This document shows positions 6,429 through 7,998 of a stretch of 7,998 nt of DNA, piece by piece. How positions within the stretch are numbered: the stretch's first letter is position 1; the number at the start of each line of letters is the position of its first letter. The notes under the pieces were generated by a model, which saw only the letters and a program-made list of their open reading frames with translations, was not told the DNA's origin and ran no database searches. Both the position numbers and the translations under genes were made by a program. The stretch is from an uncultured Odoribacter sp. (GTDB lineage: Bacteria > Bacteroidota > Bacteroidia > Bacteroidales > Marinifilaceae), in assembly GCA_900544025.1 (NCBI GenBank), contig UQTM01000109.1, positions 1 through 7,998 on the forward strand, written 5' to 3'.

Positions 6429-6779
6429 TTACTTTTGCTCCCAATTATCACAGGTTTTCTGTACCCCATTCAAAGATTTATAACAATAATCCCCCTCTTT
6501 TCCCGTATTTTTGCAATATGTAGTATAAGCTGTACAGGTTCTCTTATATTCTATTTTTACTCCAGAAGAACTTATTTCTGTTTTAAATTCTGTATTGCTC
6601 GATTTATCTGTAACATTTATATATTTCTCATACGCATCCGAGGAAACATCATTATTTGCTAAAGCTTCAATATTAGCAAACACCAAGGATGTCACATTAG
6701 AATTCTTACTTAAAAAGAAAAAATTTACAGACATAGCCAATACAACAGTACCTAATAATAAGATTTTCATTCGTTTCAT
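6429..6779 (-). CDS. NVEALA-family small exported peptide with four cysteines
   Basis: A 116-residue precursor. After MKRMK comes a hydrophobic stretch (about 6-23, ILLLGTVVLAMSVNFFFL), then a short polar segment and SLVFANIEALANND, in which residues 35-41 match the family's NVEALA signature with Ile for Val. The remaining ~75 residues are polar and carry Cys82, Cys89, Cys99 and Cys110, consistent with a small disulfide-bonded secreted domain. There is no Cys just after the hydrophobic stretch, so it is not a standard lipoprotein. NVEALA proteins are short Bacteroidales proteins often encoded next to 6-bladed beta-propeller lipoproteins, as here, where that gene ends 26 bp upstream. I know of no established function; a secreted peptide, signal or toxin-like factor are all possible. 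A second Met at residue 4 (ATG at 6770) is an alternative start. The family call is good; the role is unknown. Confidence 0.83.
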   Translation of the reverse strand: MKRMKILLLGTVVLAMSVNFFFLSKNSNVTSLVFANIEALANNDVSSDAYEKYINVTDKSSNTEFKTEISSSGVKIEYKRTCTAYTTYCKNTGKEGDYCYKSLNGVQKTCDNWEQK

Positions 6780-6805
6780 AAAATTTAGTTTATATGGTTA
6801 AAATA

Positions 6806-7954
6806 TTAGTCATTCAACTGATATTCAACAAGAATATCATTGTCATCCTCATTCAAAGAAAATTCTCGCAGATATTGCAATATGGGATATTTTTGTAAAT
6901 ACGGTTCATAAGAAAGTAAAGGCAATAAGGAAGATATGACATTCTTTGCCGAAATAACAGTATAATATTTTCCCGAATTTATAACTTTAGGAGCATTCTG
7001 AAATATTGGAGCATACGGAACTTCTAATCCATTTGCAGGGATATAATAACGATTCTTCTTCTTTTCATAAAATATTCCCTTACCGTTCACTTCAAATGTA
7101 ATCCAATCATTCGTTTCGATGTAATTATCTAACATTTGTACACTCTCGTCTTTCAAAACATTTTGAAAAACTTCTACATACGAACCTTTCAATAACCCTT
7201 CAGGCATATTTTCTTTTCCAAAATCGAAGCGGTATTTTATATCTAACGAATCGTTTTTAATTTCATATACATTATAATCAAAGCTTCTCACCAAACTAAT
7301 ATTGCCATTCTGATAATCTAAATTCTTTTCTCTACTATAAGCCGGCCGGATTCCCTCATCATCCGATGTCTGGAGAAAAGTCTGTTGGATAGAACCATTT
7401 TTATCAAAAACATTGATAGCATATTCCTTTTTTTCAGGAGTATCCGCATAAATAATAACAGTCCCATCATTTAATAATAGCATCTTATCACCATAACAAA
7501 CTCTTGTATTTCCTGTAATATCGAATTCACGATTATAGGAAAGAAGCTTTCGGTTCACAGCATCGAAGACCAACAACTCTCCCTGATCTCCTATTTCGAA
7601 ATCAGTCAATTCAATGTATTCATCGGGACCTTTTCCCAATCTATTGAACCGGGTAATAAATTTACCTTCATTTGTAAATATAAAGATAGACTGCTGCTTT
7701 TTATCTAAGATATAAAAACGTTCGTCTTTTATCACACATTTATCTATTTTATTAATTATAGATTGCAACGTCGTTTCCAAAGGGATAAAACGAAAATCAG
7801 AAACTTTGTCCATAAAACTTTTTTGTTCGATAGGAGAATCCAATGCTATTTTTATAATATGCACATTATCCTTTTTATCTCTGGAAGAATCTTTACAGGA
7901 AAATATAATGAAACTAAAAATTAGCAACGCAATCTTTATTTCCGATCTGACCAT
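6806..7954 (-). CDS. 6-bladed beta-propeller lipoprotein paired with NVEALA peptide
   Basis: A 382-residue protein with an N-terminal lipoprotein-type signal: hydrophobic residues 7-19 followed by FIIFSC with Cys20, though Phe at -2 is not ideal for a lipobox. The region after Cys20 (KDSSRDKKDN) is charged. The family pattern of Bacteroidales 6-bladed propellers follows: FIPLETT (56-62), a strand pattern around FYILDKKQQSIFIFTNEGKF (80-99) and the signature GKGPDEY (107-113), with further strand repeats such as ELLVFDAVNRKLLSYN (126-141). The predicted site is an outer or inner membrane surface outside the cytoplasm. No catalytic residues are recognisable; these propellers are usually thought of as binding scaffolds. 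It is the first gene of a two-gene transcript with the NVEALA peptide. The start at 7954 is the first Met after an in-frame stop just upstream, and only 44 bp of leader lie in the window. Its DNA is far more AT-rich than the + strand genes. Confidence 0.85.
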   Translation of the reverse strand: MVRSEIKIALLIFSFIIFSCKDSSRDKKDNVHIIKIALDSPIEQKSFMDKVSDFRFIPLETTLQSIINKIDKCVIKDERFYILDKKQQSIFIFTNEGKFITRFNRLGKGPDEYIELTDFEIGDQGELLVFDAVNRKLLSYNREFDITGNTRVCYGDKMLLLNDGTVIIYADTPEKKEYAINVFDKNGSIQQTFLQTSDDEGIRPAYSREKNLDYQNGNISLVRSFDYNVYEIKNDSLDIKYRFDFGKENMPEGLLKGSYVEVFQNVLKDESVQMLDNYIETNDWITFEVNGKGIFYEKKKNRYYIPANGLEVPYAPIFQNAPKVINSGKYYTVISAKNVISSLLPLLSYEPYLQKYPILQYLREFSLNEDDNDILVEYQLND

Positions 7955-7998
7955 ACGAATAAACTATATTTAATAAATTATGATTATAAATATACGCT
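7955..7998 (-). other. AT-rich upstream region of the propeller gene (cut by window edge)
   Basis: These 44 bases should hold the promoter of the minus-strand cassette. They are almost wholly A/T; TATAGTTTA lies close to the start on the minus strand and vaguely resembles a -7 box, but it is too poor a match and too near the start to call. Confidence 0.3.

Noticed and set aside
6305..6801. Plus-strand open frames across the convergent gap and NVEALA gene
   Set aside because: The first runs through two terminators, and the others mirror the NVEALA gene, which has a signal sequence and family motif on the opposite strand.

Overview
The window looks like chromosomal DNA from a gut-type Bacteroidales (Bacteroidota) bacterium. 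The evidence is a SusC/SusD pair, an NVEALA-type secreted peptide beside a 6-bladed beta-propeller lipoprotein, leaders without Shine-Dalgarno sequences, and a promoter element resembling the Bacteroides TAnnTTTG -7 box. I cannot name the species from the sequence.

Left region (1-1852, + strand): the last ~90 codons of a SusC-type TonB-dependent outer-membrane receptor, then a complete SusD-type glycan-binding lipoprotein. This is the end of a polysaccharide utilisation locus whose enzymes, if any, lie to the left. The first ~44 bases are an odd purine-then-poly-C tract that does not look like normal susC sequence.

Middle region (1853-6351, + strand): an amino-sugar module. It holds a ROK-family (NagC/Mlc-like) repressor with winged helix and zinc motif, then, 35 bp later, a 649-residue fusion of a glucosamine-6-phosphate deaminase (NagB) domain to a PIG-L/LmbE deacetylase domain, then a 296-residue sugar-nucleotide pyrophosphorylase-like nucleotidyltransferase. 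The 234-bp leader of the repressor carries a candidate -7 element buried in a 20-bp imperfect palindrome (possible autoregulatory operator), a possible RNA pseudoknot and a duplicated start-codon context. A strong hairpin lies between the fusion gene and the nucleotidyltransferase, and a textbook intrinsic terminator ends the module. The likely theme is amino-sugar sensing, conversion of amino-sugar phosphate to fructose-6-phosphate, and sugar activation; the exact substrate is not shown by the sequence.

Right region (6352-7998, - strand): a convergent, clearly more AT-rich two-gene cassette, a 6-bladed beta-propeller lipoprotein followed by a short NVEALA-family exported peptide with four cysteines, ending at its own intrinsic terminator. 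This family pair is recurrent in Bacteroidales, but as far as I know its function is unsettled. It is the best candidate in this window for an uncharacterised system. No RNA genes, insertion sequences, CRISPR arrays or attachment sites were seen.
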